A DNA stretch of 64,000 bases from OCS155 cluster bacterium AG-422-J23. Lineage in GTDB: Bacteria > Actinomycetota > Acidimicrobiia > Actinomarinales > Actinomarinaceae. The DNA is taken from NCBI GenBank assembly GCA_003213625.1, contig QCMT01000001.1, positions 36,615-100,614 of the forward strand. Reading direction: 5' to 3'. Below the pieces are notes generated by a model. It ran no database searches and was not told the DNA's origin. It saw only the letters and a list, made by a program, of their open reading frames with translations. How positions within the stretch are numbered: the first letter of the stretch is position 1; each line of letters starts with the position of its first letter. The position numbers and the translations under genes were made by a program. Positions 13,860-21,705 of this stretch are shown piece after piece.

Positions 13860-15422
13860 ATGAAGATAGACATATTTGATACGACACTTAGAGATGGATT
13901 TCAACAGGAGGGAATCTCCCCATCAGTAAAGGATAAATTAGCTATTGCTAAGTTAATTGACGAGTTGGGTGTTAATTATATTGAAGGTGGATGGCCTGGA
14001 GCATCACCTAAGGAAAAAGAGTTTTTTGATAAAGCAAAAAAAGATTTAAAGCTTGAGAATGCAAAATTAGTTAGTTTTGGTTCTACAAGAAAATTAAATG
14101 TAAAAGTTGAAGACGATCCACAAGTACAGGCACTTATTGATTCCGAAACAGAGTATGTCTGCATTGTAGGTAAATCATCCAATCTCCACATTACAAAAGC
14201 TTTGGAGACTGATGTAGACAGTGCGATTCTAATGGCTACAGACACCGTTAAATATCTAAAAGATAATGGACGAAAAGTATTTTTTGATGCAGAACATTTC
14301 TTTGATGGTTTGAAAGAGGATTCAGATACTACTTTGAAAATTTTAGATGCAGTAGTAAAAGAGGGCGTTGATTGTTTTATATTTTGTGACACCAATGGAG
14401 GAACACTTCCACATGAGGTCACGGATCTTTTAACACCAATTGTAGAAAAGTACCCCGATCAATCATTTGGCGTTCACTTTCAAAATGACAATGGATGTGC
14501 AGTTACAAACTCTCTGGCTGCAGTAAACCTTGGTGTGGAACATGTTCAAGGGACTATGAATGGTTATGGCGAGCGTACTGGTAATGCAGATCTTTGTACT
14601 CTTATTCCTAACCTCTCTTTAAAAATGGACTTTGAGACAGTGCCTGAAGAGTCACTTGAAAAACTAACTCCTATAGCAAATCACATTGCGGAATTAGTAA
14701 ATATCGCTATTGACTCAAGACATCCTTATGTTGGTTCATCTGCCTTCACACATAAGGCAGGACTTCATGCTTCTGGTATGTCAAAAGACAATACTCTCTA
14801 TGAGCACATAAATGCTAGTCAGGTAGGAAACTACACAAGAACTACTGTCTCTGAGTTAGCTGGAAGAGCAAGTGTAATTACTAAAGCAAGAGAATTTGGA
14901 ATAGAACTTACAAACGATGATGCAAAAAATCTTATTGAGCAAGTACAAGATCTTGAATATCAAGGGTTTCAGTTTGAGGCTGCTGATGGTTCTCTATATT
15001 TATTAATGAAAAAGATTAAAGGAGAAGAGCCATCTTTTTTTGATTTTGAAAGCTTCAGAGTGTATTCGGAAAGAAGAAACTCTGAAAACGTTGTTTCAGA
15101 AGCTGTTTGTAAAATTTCTGTAGATGAAGAAAGATTCGTAACAACAGGAGAGGGAGTTGGTCCTGTCGATGCTTTAAATAAAGCTTTGAAATCTGCGTTG
15201 AATAAGAACTATCCGGATGTAGATAAGATTAAATTAACTGACTATAAAGTGAGAATCATTGACTCTTCAGATGGGACTGAGGCAAAAACAAGAGTTCTTG
15301 TTGAATTTACAGATGGCGAGATAAATTGGAGCACTATTGGTGTTCACGAAAATATAATTAATGCATCTTGGAATGCTTTATGTGATGGCTTTAATTATTA
15401 TTTTATGGAAAGTTCATCATAA
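13860..15422 (+). CDS. cimA: Citramalate synthase
   Basis: A 520-residue enzyme of the HMGL-like/2-isopropylmalate synthase family that condenses acetyl-CoA with pyruvate to (R)-citramalate, the first step of threonine-independent isoleucine synthesis. It opens with IDIFDTTLRDGFQQEG (catalytic Arg and metal-binding Asp), followed by HFQNDNGCAV (metal-binding His region), GTMNGYGERTGNADLC and a C-terminal regulatory LeuA dimer domain (about 395-520, with GVGPVDALNKALKSAL). The length fits the roughly 520-540-residue CimA group rather than LeuA. I chose ATG 13860 because GGAAGAAG lies just upstream and an earlier in-frame start would fall inside the terminator loop. Controlled by the isoleucine leader described above. 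Confidence 0.92.
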   Translation: MKIDIFDTTLRDGFQQEGISPSVKDKLAIAKLIDELGVNYIEGGWPGASPKEKEFFDKAKKDLKLENAKLVSFGSTRKLNVKVEDDPQVQALIDSETEYVCIVGKSSNLHITKALETDVDSAILMATDTVKYLKDNGRKVFFDAEHFFDGLKEDSDTTLKILDAVVKEGVDCFIFCDTNGGTLPHEVTDLLTPIVEKYPDQSFGVHFQNDNGCAVTNSLAAVNLGVEHVQGTMNGYGERTGNADLCTLIPNLSLKMDFETVPEESLEKLTPIANHIAELVNIAIDSRHPYVGSSAFTHKAGLHASGMSKDNTLYEHINASQVGNYTRTTVSELAGRASVITKAREFGIELTNDDAKNLIEQVQDLEYQGFQFEAADGSLYLLMKKIKGEEPSFFDFESFRVYSERRNSENVVSEAVCKISVDEERFVTTGEGVGPVDALNKALKSALNKNYPDVDKIKLTDYKVRIIDSSDGTEAKTRVLVEFTDGEINWSTIGVHENIINASWNALCDGFNYYFMESSS

Positions 15423-15449
15423 AATTTTTATAATTACTTTAGGTAATTA
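15406..15449 (+). promoter_or_regulatory. acs promoter with an overlapping perfect inverted repeat
   Basis: TGGAAA (15406-15411), a 17-bp spacer and a perfect TATAAT (15429-15434) form a promoter that ends inside the cimA tail. TAATTAC (15431-15437) and GTAATTA (15443-15449), separated by TTTAG, form a perfect 7-bp inverted repeat covering the -10 box and the expected start site. This is a typical repressor-operator position. As RNA the same repeat could fold and hide the AGG before the acs ATG. Confidence 0.5.
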
Positions 15450-15453
15450 AATA

Positions 15454-17400
15454 ATGTCTGAAAAAATTGAAAATTTACTTGGAGAAGATAGAACTTTTGA
15501 CCCTCCATCGAGCATTGTAGAGAATGCAAACGCTACACAAGAATGGTTTGACCTAGCCAATCAAGACAGACTTGCTTACTGGCAAAAACAAGCTTTAGAA
15601 AGAATTACCTGGTACAAAGAACCCAAAGAGATTTTGGACGATTCAGATGCACCTTTCTATAAATGGTTTAAGGATGGAGAACTCAACCTCGCATACAATT
15701 GTCTTGACCGTCATTTAGAGACTGATGGAGACAGAGTTGCTTTTTACTGGGAGGGAGAACCAGGAGACTCTCAAGAAATAACCTATCAAGATCTTTATGA
15801 GAGGGTCTGTAAGCTTTCAAACGGTCTCAAAGAGTTAGGCGTTCAGAAGGGTGATAGAATCGCAATTTACCTTGGTATGACGCCTGAAATTGTTATCTCC
15901 ATGCTCGCATGCGCAAGAATAGGTGCTGTACATTCTGTTGTATTCGGAGGTTTTTCTGCAGAAGCTCTAGCTGACAGAATTAATGATGCCGAAGCAAAAG
16001 TTGTAATTACAGCAGATGGTGCTTGGAGAAGGGGAGACATAGTTCCTCTAAAACAGAATGTGGATGACTCCCTAAAGCTTACTGATCATATAGAGAGCGT
16101 AATAGTTGTAAAGAGAACTGAGAATGAAGTAACAATGGTTGATGGCAGAGACTATTGGTATAGCGAACTTGTAGATAAGCAGGAAGCTGATTGTGAACCT
16201 GAAGTAATGAACGCAGAGGACATGTTATATATCCTCTATACATCAGGAACAACAGCTAAGCCAAAAGGAATCGTCCACACACAGGCTGGATATCTTACTG
16301 GTGTTACTACAACACATTCTGCAGTATTTGACGTAAAGGAAGATGACATCTATTGGTGTGCTGCAGACTGTGGTTGGGTAACAGGTCATAGTTATATTGT
16401 GTATGGACCTTTAGCAAACAAAACAACAAGCGTTATGTATGAGGGTGCACCAAACGCACCAGACGAGAAAAGACTTTGGAGCATAGTTGAAAAATATAAA
16501 GTAAATATTTTTTACACTGCCCCGACTGCAATTAGAGCTTTCATGAAGTGGGGAGTTGAGCATCCGCAAGCACATGACTTAACATCACTCAGATTGTTAG
16601 GTACTGTTGGGGAGCCAATTAATCCAGAAGCCTGGATGTGGTACCACGAAAACATAGGAAATGAATCATGTGCAATTGTAGATACATGGTGGCAGACGGA
16701 GACTGGTTCAATAATGATTACACCTCTGCCAGGCATTACGAGTACAAAACCGGGGTCAGCGTGTGGTCCAATGCCAGGCATAGATGCAGTTGTCGTTGAT
16801 GAAAATGGAAATGAAGTCTCAAAAGGTGAAGGGGGATATTTAGCAATCAAAACACCTTGGCCATCAATGCTTAGAACAGTATTTGGTGATGAGAAAAGAT
16901 ATATCGATACTTATTGGTCAAAGTATGACGGGATGTATTTTGCAGGAGATGGCGCAAAATATGATGATGATGGATACTTCTGGCTTCTAGGAAGAGTTGA
17001 TGATGTTATGAATATCTCTGGCCATAGAATTTCTACAGCTGAGGTAGAGAGTGCACTTGTAGCACATGAATCAGTTGCTGAAGCAGCTGTAATTGGAAGA
17101 GCTGATGAGATTTCTGGTGAGGCTATTGCTGCTTTTGTTACTTTAATTGGTGATTACGAGGGAAACGAAGAGCTAATTTCAACATTAAGACAACATGTAA
17201 GCGATAAAATTGGACCAATTGCAAAACCAAAAAGCATAGTTATAACAAATGATCTTCCTAAAACAAGAAGTGGAAAAATTATGCGAAGATTATTAAAAGA
17301 TATATCTGAGGAAAGAAAACTTGGTGATGTCACAACATTAGCGAATGCAGATATAGTTTCAGAGCTCCAAACTAGATCATCCGAGTCAAGTGATGAGTGA
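15454..17400 (+). CDS. acs: Acetyl-coenzyme A synthetase
   Basis: A 648-residue AMP-forming ligase that activates acetate to acetyl-CoA. The P-loop-like motif is YTSGTTAKPKGI, the A5 region has DTWWQTETGS, the hinge lies around LLGRVDDVMN with GHRISTAE, and the C-terminal PKTRSGKIMRR carries the lysine that is acetylated in regulated family members. Length is the family standard. It follows cimA by 31 bp and has its own likely promoter. Its product is also a substrate of CimA, so the neighbourhood links acetate activation to acetyl-CoA use. Confident call. Confidence 0.95.
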   Translation: MSEKIENLLGEDRTFDPPSSIVENANATQEWFDLANQDRLAYWQKQALERITWYKEPKEILDDSDAPFYKWFKDGELNLAYNCLDRHLETDGDRVAFYWEGEPGDSQEITYQDLYERVCKLSNGLKELGVQKGDRIAIYLGMTPEIVISMLACARIGAVHSVVFGGFSAEALADRINDAEAKVVITADGAWRRGDIVPLKQNVDDSLKLTDHIESVIVVKRTENEVTMVDGRDYWYSELVDKQEADCEPEVMNAEDMLYILYTSGTTAKPKGIVHTQAGYLTGVTTTHSAVFDVKEDDIYWCAADCGWVTGHSYIVYGPLANKTTSVMYEGAPNAPDEKRLWSIVEKYKVNIFYTAPTAIRAFMKWGVEHPQAHDLTSLRLLGTVGEPINPEAWMWYHENIGNESCAIVDTWWQTETGSIMITPLPGITSTKPGSACGPMPGIDAVVVDENGNEVSKGEGGYLAIKTPWPSMLRTVFGDEKRYIDTYWSKYDGMYFAGDGAKYDDDGYFWLLGRVDDVMNISGHRISTAEVESALVAHESVAEAAVIGRADEISGEAIAAFVTLIGDYEGNEELISTLRQHVSDKIGPIAKPKSIVITNDLPKTRSGKIMRRLLKDISEERKLGDVTTLANADIVSELQTRSSESSDE

Positions 17401-17881
17401 GAGAACTCATTCCTGGGATCCACCTAAAGATGTTGCAGAAACTCTACTAAATCTAGATAAAGAAGGACGAAGAGAGTATCTAAGAGAACTACCACCAGGC
17501 TCAACGGGTATAGGGTCATTAATGGGATTTTCAAAAATTGAAATAGATGATGATGGCCACACCTCTTTCTACTGTAAACCAGCTGAATATCACTATAACC
17601 CAATTGGAAGTGTCCACGGAGGTCTCGCAGCCACACTTCTTGACTCATGTAATAGTATTTCAGCACAATGTAATTTGGATAAAGGATTCATTGCTTTAAC
17701 AACAGATATAAAAGTTAATTACCTAAGTCAGATAAGTGTCGACACTGGTGAGATTGTAGCAACCGGAAGAATAGATAAATTAGGTAGAAAAGTTATTTTC
17801 GTAACGGGAGAACTTAGAGATATGAACGGAAAACTTTTAGCTACAGCTTCATCCACTGAACTCGTTGTTCAGATTTTCTAA
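17393..17881 (+). CDS. PaaI-type hotdog-fold thioesterase
   Basis: A 162-residue single hotdog-fold protein that probably hydrolyses an acyl- or phenylacetyl-type CoA thioester. The helix motif is NPIGSVHGGLAATLLDSCNS, where the HGG and a following Asp/Glu-equivalent position are typical of the PaaI group, and the strand ALTTDIKVNYL follows. ATG 17393 overlaps the acs stop by eight bases; a GTG directly before it at 17390 is an alternative. Co-translation with acetyl-CoA synthetase suggests a role in CoA recycling. Exact substrate unknown. Confidence 0.8.
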   Translation: MSERTHSWDPPKDVAETLLNLDKEGRREYLRELPPGSTGIGSLMGFSKIEIDDDGHTSFYCKPAEYHYNPIGSVHGGLAATLLDSCNSISAQCNLDKGFIALTTDIKVNYLSQISVDTGEIVATGRIDKLGRKVIFVTGELRDMNGKLLATASSTELVVQIF

Positions 17882-17888
17882 TTATTTG

Positions 17889-17971
17889 TGCGGATGAGAG
17901 GACTCGAACCTCCACGAGCAAAGCTCACTAGATCCTAAATCTAGCGCGTCTACCAGTTCCGCCACATCCGC
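17889..17971 (-). tRNA. tRNA-Leu (anticodon TAG)
   Basis: Acceptor GCGGATG pairs with CATCCGC. The anticodon stem CTAGA/TCTAG holds the loop TTTAGGA, giving anticodon TAG. A long variable arm (GTGAGCTTTGCTC) identifies a class II tRNA. CCA is not encoded. Confidence 0.93.
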
Positions 17972-17982
17972 TAAATGTCGCG

Positions 17983-18055
17983 TGGGTCGCCGGGGACTTG
18001 AACCCCGAACCTGCGGATTAAGAGTCCGTTGCTCTGCCAATTGAGCTAGCGACCC
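17983..18055 (-). tRNA. tRNA-Lys (anticodon CTT)
   Basis: Acceptor GGGTCGC pairs with GCGACCC. The anticodon loop is CTCTTAA, anticodon CTT, and the T arm has GGTTCAAGTCC-type sequence. CCA is not encoded. It lies 11 bp from tRNA-Leu on the same strand. Confidence 0.93.
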
Positions 18056-18150
18056 TTTTTACAGATTAACTTAACTCATATTACTTAACTATAAATTTTT
18101 TGATTTATTGTTTCCATAAAAGCGTTATCATGGAACAATAATTAGACGTG

Positions 18151-18225
18151 CGGGCTGTGGCTCAGCTTGGCTAGAGCGCCTGCTTTGGGAGCAGGAGGTC
18201 GTGAGTTCGAATCTCACCAGCCCGA
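18151..18225 (+). tRNA. tRNA-Pro (anticodon TGG)
   Basis: Acceptor CGGGCTG pairs with CAGCCCG. The anticodon loop TTTGGGA gives TGG; the D arm contains TGGCTCAGCTTGGCTAGAGC. First gene of a four-tRNA plus-strand cluster. CCA is not encoded. Confidence 0.93.
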
Positions 18226-18230
18226 CTAGC

Positions 18231-18301
18231 GCGGGTGTAGCTTAATGGCAAAGCTCCAGCCTTCCAAGCTGGCTATGAGGGTTCGATTCCCTTCACCCGC
18301 T
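18231..18301 (+). tRNA. tRNA-Gly (anticodon TCC)
   Basis: Acceptor GCGGGTG pairs with CACCCGC. The anticodon loop CTTCCAA gives TCC. It is only 5 bp after tRNA-Pro. CCA is not encoded. Confidence 0.93.
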
Positions 18302-18307
18302 CAAGAG

Positions 18308-18381
18308 GCTCTCGTAGCTCAAATGGATAGAGCAACAGACTTCTAATCTGTAGGTTATAGGTTCGAGTCCTATCGAGAGCG
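18308..18381 (+). tRNA. tRNA-Arg (anticodon TCT)
   Basis: Acceptor GCTCTCG pairs with CGAGAGC. The anticodon stem ACAGA/TCTGT holds CTTCTAA, anticodon TCT, matching the heavy AGA use in this AT-rich genome. CCA is not encoded. Confidence 0.93.
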
Positions 18382-18385
18382 CCGA

Positions 18386-18461
18386 GGTGATCGTAGCTCA
18401 GTTTGGTTAGAGCGCCTGGTTGTGGTCCAGGAGGTCGCGGGTTCGAATCCCGTCGGTCACC
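18386..18461 (+). tRNA. tRNA-His (anticodon GTG)
   Basis: Acceptor GTGATCG pairs with CGGTCAC. An extra G at 18386 pairs with the discriminator C, the histidine-specific G-1. The anticodon loop TTGTGGT gives GTG. It lies 10 bp before the tig ribosome-binding site, so the tRNAs and tig may share a transcript. Confidence 0.93.
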
Positions 18462-18481
18462 CACCTTATTTAGGAGAACAA

Positions 18482-19798
18482 TTGAAATATAAAATAAAAA
18501 ATACGAGTGATTTCGAGAAAGAACTTGATCTGAAAGTAGACAATAAAGACCTCGAAGAATACAAAGACGAGGCAATAAAGAGAATTTCTAAGAATTTAAA
18601 AATAAAAGGTTTTAGACCCGGAAAAATACCACCAAATATCGTCACGAGAGAAGTTGGTGAAGATGCCATAAATGAAGAAGCAATAGAACTATTCTTACCA
18701 GAAAAATTGTTTTCAATCCTAAAAGATGAAGAAATAAATCCAGCAACAAGACCAGTAATTAAGAAAATTGAAAAGAAAGAAAAAAACTTTGAAATTGATG
18801 TTCTGATTACTCTCTGGCCTAAATTATCTAAACTTCCAAAACTAGAACAAGAAGTTGAAGTGGAGTCTATAAAACCAACAGAAGAAGAACTTGACGATCA
18901 GATAGACAGGGTAAGAACCCAGTTTGCGGAAGTTTCAAAAGTTGAAAGACCAGTTCAATCAGGCGATTATGCTCTAGTGAATATCTCTGCAAAAAAGAAT
19001 AATAATGATTTGAAAGATTTTAACTTTCAAGACTATCTTTACGAAGTTGGATCCAACACTTTGACCGCTCAACTTGATTCAAAATTAGAGGCAGTATCTC
19101 CTGGTGCAATCGTAAAATTTAATGAAAATCTTCCACAACTAGGGGAGGAGAATGTTGAGGTTACAGTTCTCGTAAAAGAAGTAAGAGAAAAAATACTTCC
19201 AGACTTAACAGATGAATGGGTTTCAGAAACTACTGAGTTCGATGATATTAAAAATCTAAAAGAAGAGCTAGAGAAAAATATTGAGATGATTAAGAAAAGA
19301 CAGGTAGCTTCTCAGTATCAAGCAGAATTAACAAACAAGCTCATTGAAGAAGCAAAAATTGACTTACCAGAACAGTTAGTGATTGCTGAAATGGATAGCA
19401 TTCTTCAAAACTTCATAAACGAGTTGGCACAAAATAATATAAAGTTAGAAGATTATTTTCAGGTCACTGGACTTACTGAGGAAACTTTACGTGAAGATCT
19501 AAATAAACAAGCTACAAGAAACTTAACTATGGTCGTCATACTAGATAAGGTTATTGAGGATTTAGACATCAAGCTTGAAGATGAAGATAACGCAGTAATT
19601 GATGAACATATGAAATCACATGATAACGAAGACGACGTTGAAAACACCACCCACAGACTTAATCTTGAGGCAGAATCCCTTAGAAATAAGGCAATGATTC
19701 ATGTTTTGAAGTCAGGATCGTCAATAGACAAAAATGGTGAAAAAGTATATCTTCAAGATGTGTACAATCAAGATACAGATACAAGAGAGGAAGAATAA
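18482..19798 (+). CDS. tig: Trigger factor (ribosome-associated chaperone)
   Basis: A 438-residue peptidyl-prolyl isomerase and chaperone for nascent chains. The ribosome-binding signature GFRPGKIP is at residues 43-50. An FKBP-like middle domain (about 155-240) and the helical C-terminal arms follow, ending in an acidic tail. The start is TTG 18482: AGGAG lies five bases upstream, and an apparent ATG farther upstream falls inside the tRNA-His gene. It is the first gene of tig-clpP-clpX, a classical order linking folding and proteolysis. Confident call. Confidence 0.92.
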   Translation: MKYKIKNTSDFEKELDLKVDNKDLEEYKDEAIKRISKNLKIKGFRPGKIPPNIVTREVGEDAINEEAIELFLPEKLFSILKDEEINPATRPVIKKIEKKEKNFEIDVLITLWPKLSKLPKLEQEVEVESIKPTEEELDDQIDRVRTQFAEVSKVERPVQSGDYALVNISAKKNNNDLKDFNFQDYLYEVGSNTLTAQLDSKLEAVSPGAIVKFNENLPQLGEENVEVTVLVKEVREKILPDLTDEWVSETTEFDDIKNLKEELEKNIEMIKKRQVASQYQAELTNKLIEEAKIDLPEQLVIAEMDSILQNFINELAQNNIKLEDYFQVTGLTEETLREDLNKQATRNLTMVVILDKVIEDLDIKLEDEDNAVIDEHMKSHDNEDDVENTTHRLNLEAESLRNKAMIHVLKSGSSIDKNGEKVYLQDVYNQDTDTREEE

Positions 19799-19799
19799 C

Positions 19800-20417
19800 A
19801 TGAAAAAAGAGCCTTCAAATTATGTTGTACCTACAGTTATTGAGAATACAAATAGAGGCGAGAGAGCTTTCGATATTTATTCAAGGCTTTTAAAAGATAG
19901 AATTATATTTCTTGGCACTCCTATTGATGATGGAGTAGCAAATCTAATAATGGCACAGCTTTTACATTTAGAGTCAGAAGATCCAGAGAAAGATATCTAC
20001 GTATATATCAACTCTCCAGGAGGATCGATTACATCATTGTTTGCAATCTATGACACAATGAAATACATCAAGCCAGATGTTGCAACTGTTTGTATGGGAC
20101 TTGCTGCTTCAGCAGGTGCTGTGATTTTAGCTGGTGGAACCCCAGGTAAAAGATACTCACTTCCACATGCAAGAATTATGTTACATCAACCAGCTGGTGG
20201 GGCAGAAGGCACCTCAAAAGATATTGAAATCCAAGCAAAGTTGATAACAGACATGAGAAACCAAATAAATGGACTTTTGGCAGATTTTACCAAAAAAGAC
20301 ATAGAACAAATCGCTGTTGATACCGATAGAGATTTCTGGATGACTGCGCAAGAAGCGTTGGAATACGGTATAGTAGATGAAGTACTAACTCAAAGGGAGT
20401 TAGCAGACAAAAAATAA
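19800..20417 (+). CDS. clpP: ATP-dependent Clp protease proteolytic subunit
   Basis: A 205-residue serine peptidase forming the tetradecameric proteolytic chamber used by ClpX. The catalytic triad is Ser104 (LAASAGAVI), His129 (IMLHQP) and Asp178 (DTDRDFWM). Start is ATG 19800, one base after the tig stop; a longer frame beginning at 19734 would overlap tig by 65 bases and lacks family homology. Actinobacteria often carry two adjacent clpP genes; only one is here, so either the second is elsewhere or the genome has just one. Confident call. Confidence 0.95.
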   Translation: MKKEPSNYVVPTVIENTNRGERAFDIYSRLLKDRIIFLGTPIDDGVANLIMAQLLHLESEDPEKDIYVYINSPGGSITSLFAIYDTMKYIKPDVATVCMGLAASAGAVILAGGTPGKRYSLPHARIMLHQPAGGAEGTSKDIEIQAKLITDMRNQINGLLADFTKKDIEQIAVDTDRDFWMTAQEALEYGIVDEVLTQRELADKK

Positions 20418-20432
20418 CAACAGGGTAAGGTT

Positions 20433-21701
20433 ATGGCTAGTAAAGAATCATCAACTGATCCGTTAAAATGTAGTTTTTGTGGTAAATCACAAAAACAAGT
20501 AATTAAACTCATCGCCGGTCCAGGCGTCTACATTTGTGACGAGTGTATTGAGCTTTGTGTCGAAATCATTGAAGAAGAAAAAGTTGAAACCCTTGAAGCT
20601 ACAAGTGAGACACATTTACCTCTACCAAAAGAAATCAACCATGCTCTAAATGAATTTGTTATTGGTCAATCTGAAGCTAAAAAAACTTTATCTGTTGCAG
20701 TCTATAACCACTACAAGAGAATTTATAAAGATGATGAAAAGAATGATGATCTTGAAATTCAAAAATCTAATGTACTCATACTTGGCCCTACCGGAAGCGG
20801 TAAGACACTTTTAGCTCAAACTTTGGCAAAGATACTTCAAGTACCTTTTGCAATCGCAGATGCTACCACGTTGACTGAAGCTGGTTATGTTGGTGAAGAC
20901 GTTGAAAATATCTTATTAACTTTGATTCAAGCCGCAGACTTTGATATTAAAAAGGCGGAAAAAGGGATAATCTACATTGATGAAATAGACAAAATCACCA
21001 GAAAATCAGATAATCCTTCAATTACAAGAGATGTGTCTGGAGAAGGCGTACAACAAGCTTTACTTAAAATTCTAGAAGGCACCACTGCACAAGTACCTCC
21101 TCAAGGGGGTAGAAAACATCCTCAACAAGAATATTTACAAATTGATACAACAAACATCTTATTCATTGTCGGTGGAGCATTTGATGGTCTTGATCAGATA
21201 ATTGGAAAAAGGCTTGGAGACAACTCTATAGGGTTTAACACAAACTTGAACAATAAAGATAAGGTCAATGAAAGTACAATTTTCGATAATGTTGAGCCAA
21301 AAGATCTAAGAAGATTTGGTTTGATACCAGAGTTTATTGGAAGACTTCCAGTTGTAACAAGTGTTAATGAATTAGATAAAGAAGCATTAATCAAAATACT
21401 TGTAGAACCAAAAAATGCAATTACCAAACAATTCAAAAAAATCTTTGAGTTGGACGATGTAGAGCTTACGTTTACAGATGGTGCTCTTGAGGCAATGGCC
21501 GAACTTGCTCTTGAAAGAAAAACTGGAGCTAGAGGGCTGAGATCAATAATTGAAAAATTACTACTTGATGAAATGTTTGAAGCACCATCAAGAAAAGATA
21601 TTGAAAAAATCATTATTGATAAAGAAAATGTTATAGATGACATTCAACCAAAGATGGTTCTAAAACAAAGCAAAGACAAAAAAGACTCTAAACCAGCCTG
21701 A
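20433..21701 (+). CDS. clpX: ATP-dependent Clp protease ATP-binding subunit ClpX
   Basis: A 422-residue AAA+ unfoldase that feeds substrates to ClpP. An N-terminal zinc-binding domain has CSFCGKSQ and [10 protein letters not shown] (four Cys, about residues 11-47). Walker A is GPTGSGKT, Walker B is IIYIDEIDK, and the pore loop GYVGEDVE and the sensor GARGLRS are present. It follows clpP by 15 bp with AGGG upstream of the ATG. Normal length. Confident call. Confidence 0.96.
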   Translation: MASKESSTDPLKCSFCGKSQKQVIKLIAGPGVYICDECIELCVEIIEEEKVETLEATSETHLPLPKEINHALNEFVIGQSEAKKTLSVAVYNHYKRIYKDDEKNDDLEIQKSNVLILGPTGSGKTLLAQTLAKILQVPFAIADATTLTEAGYVGEDVENILLTLIQAADFDIKKAEKGIIYIDEIDKITRKSDNPSITRDVSGEGVQQALLKILEGTTAQVPPQGGRKHPQQEYLQIDTTNILFIVGGAFDGLDQIIGKRLGDNSIGFNTNLNNKDKVNESTIFDNVEPKDLRRFGLIPEFIGRLPVVTSVNELDKEALIKILVEPKNAITKQFKKIFELDDVELTFTDGALEAMAELALERKTGARGLRSIIEKLLLDEMFEAPSRKDIEKIIIDKENVIDDIQPKMVLKQSKDKKDSKPA

Positions 21702-21705
21702 GTCT

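Noticed and set aside
18422..18481. An N-terminal extension of trigger factor
   Set aside because: The extra 20 codons lie inside tRNA-His. TTG 18482 with AGGAG upstream gives the normal N-terminus.
21194..21643. Minus-strand frame of 149 codons opposite clpX, and similar frames opposite rng, cimA and lepA
   Set aside because: All are antisense shadows of conserved genes with typical low-complexity Ser/Leu/Ile/Phe composition and no start signals.
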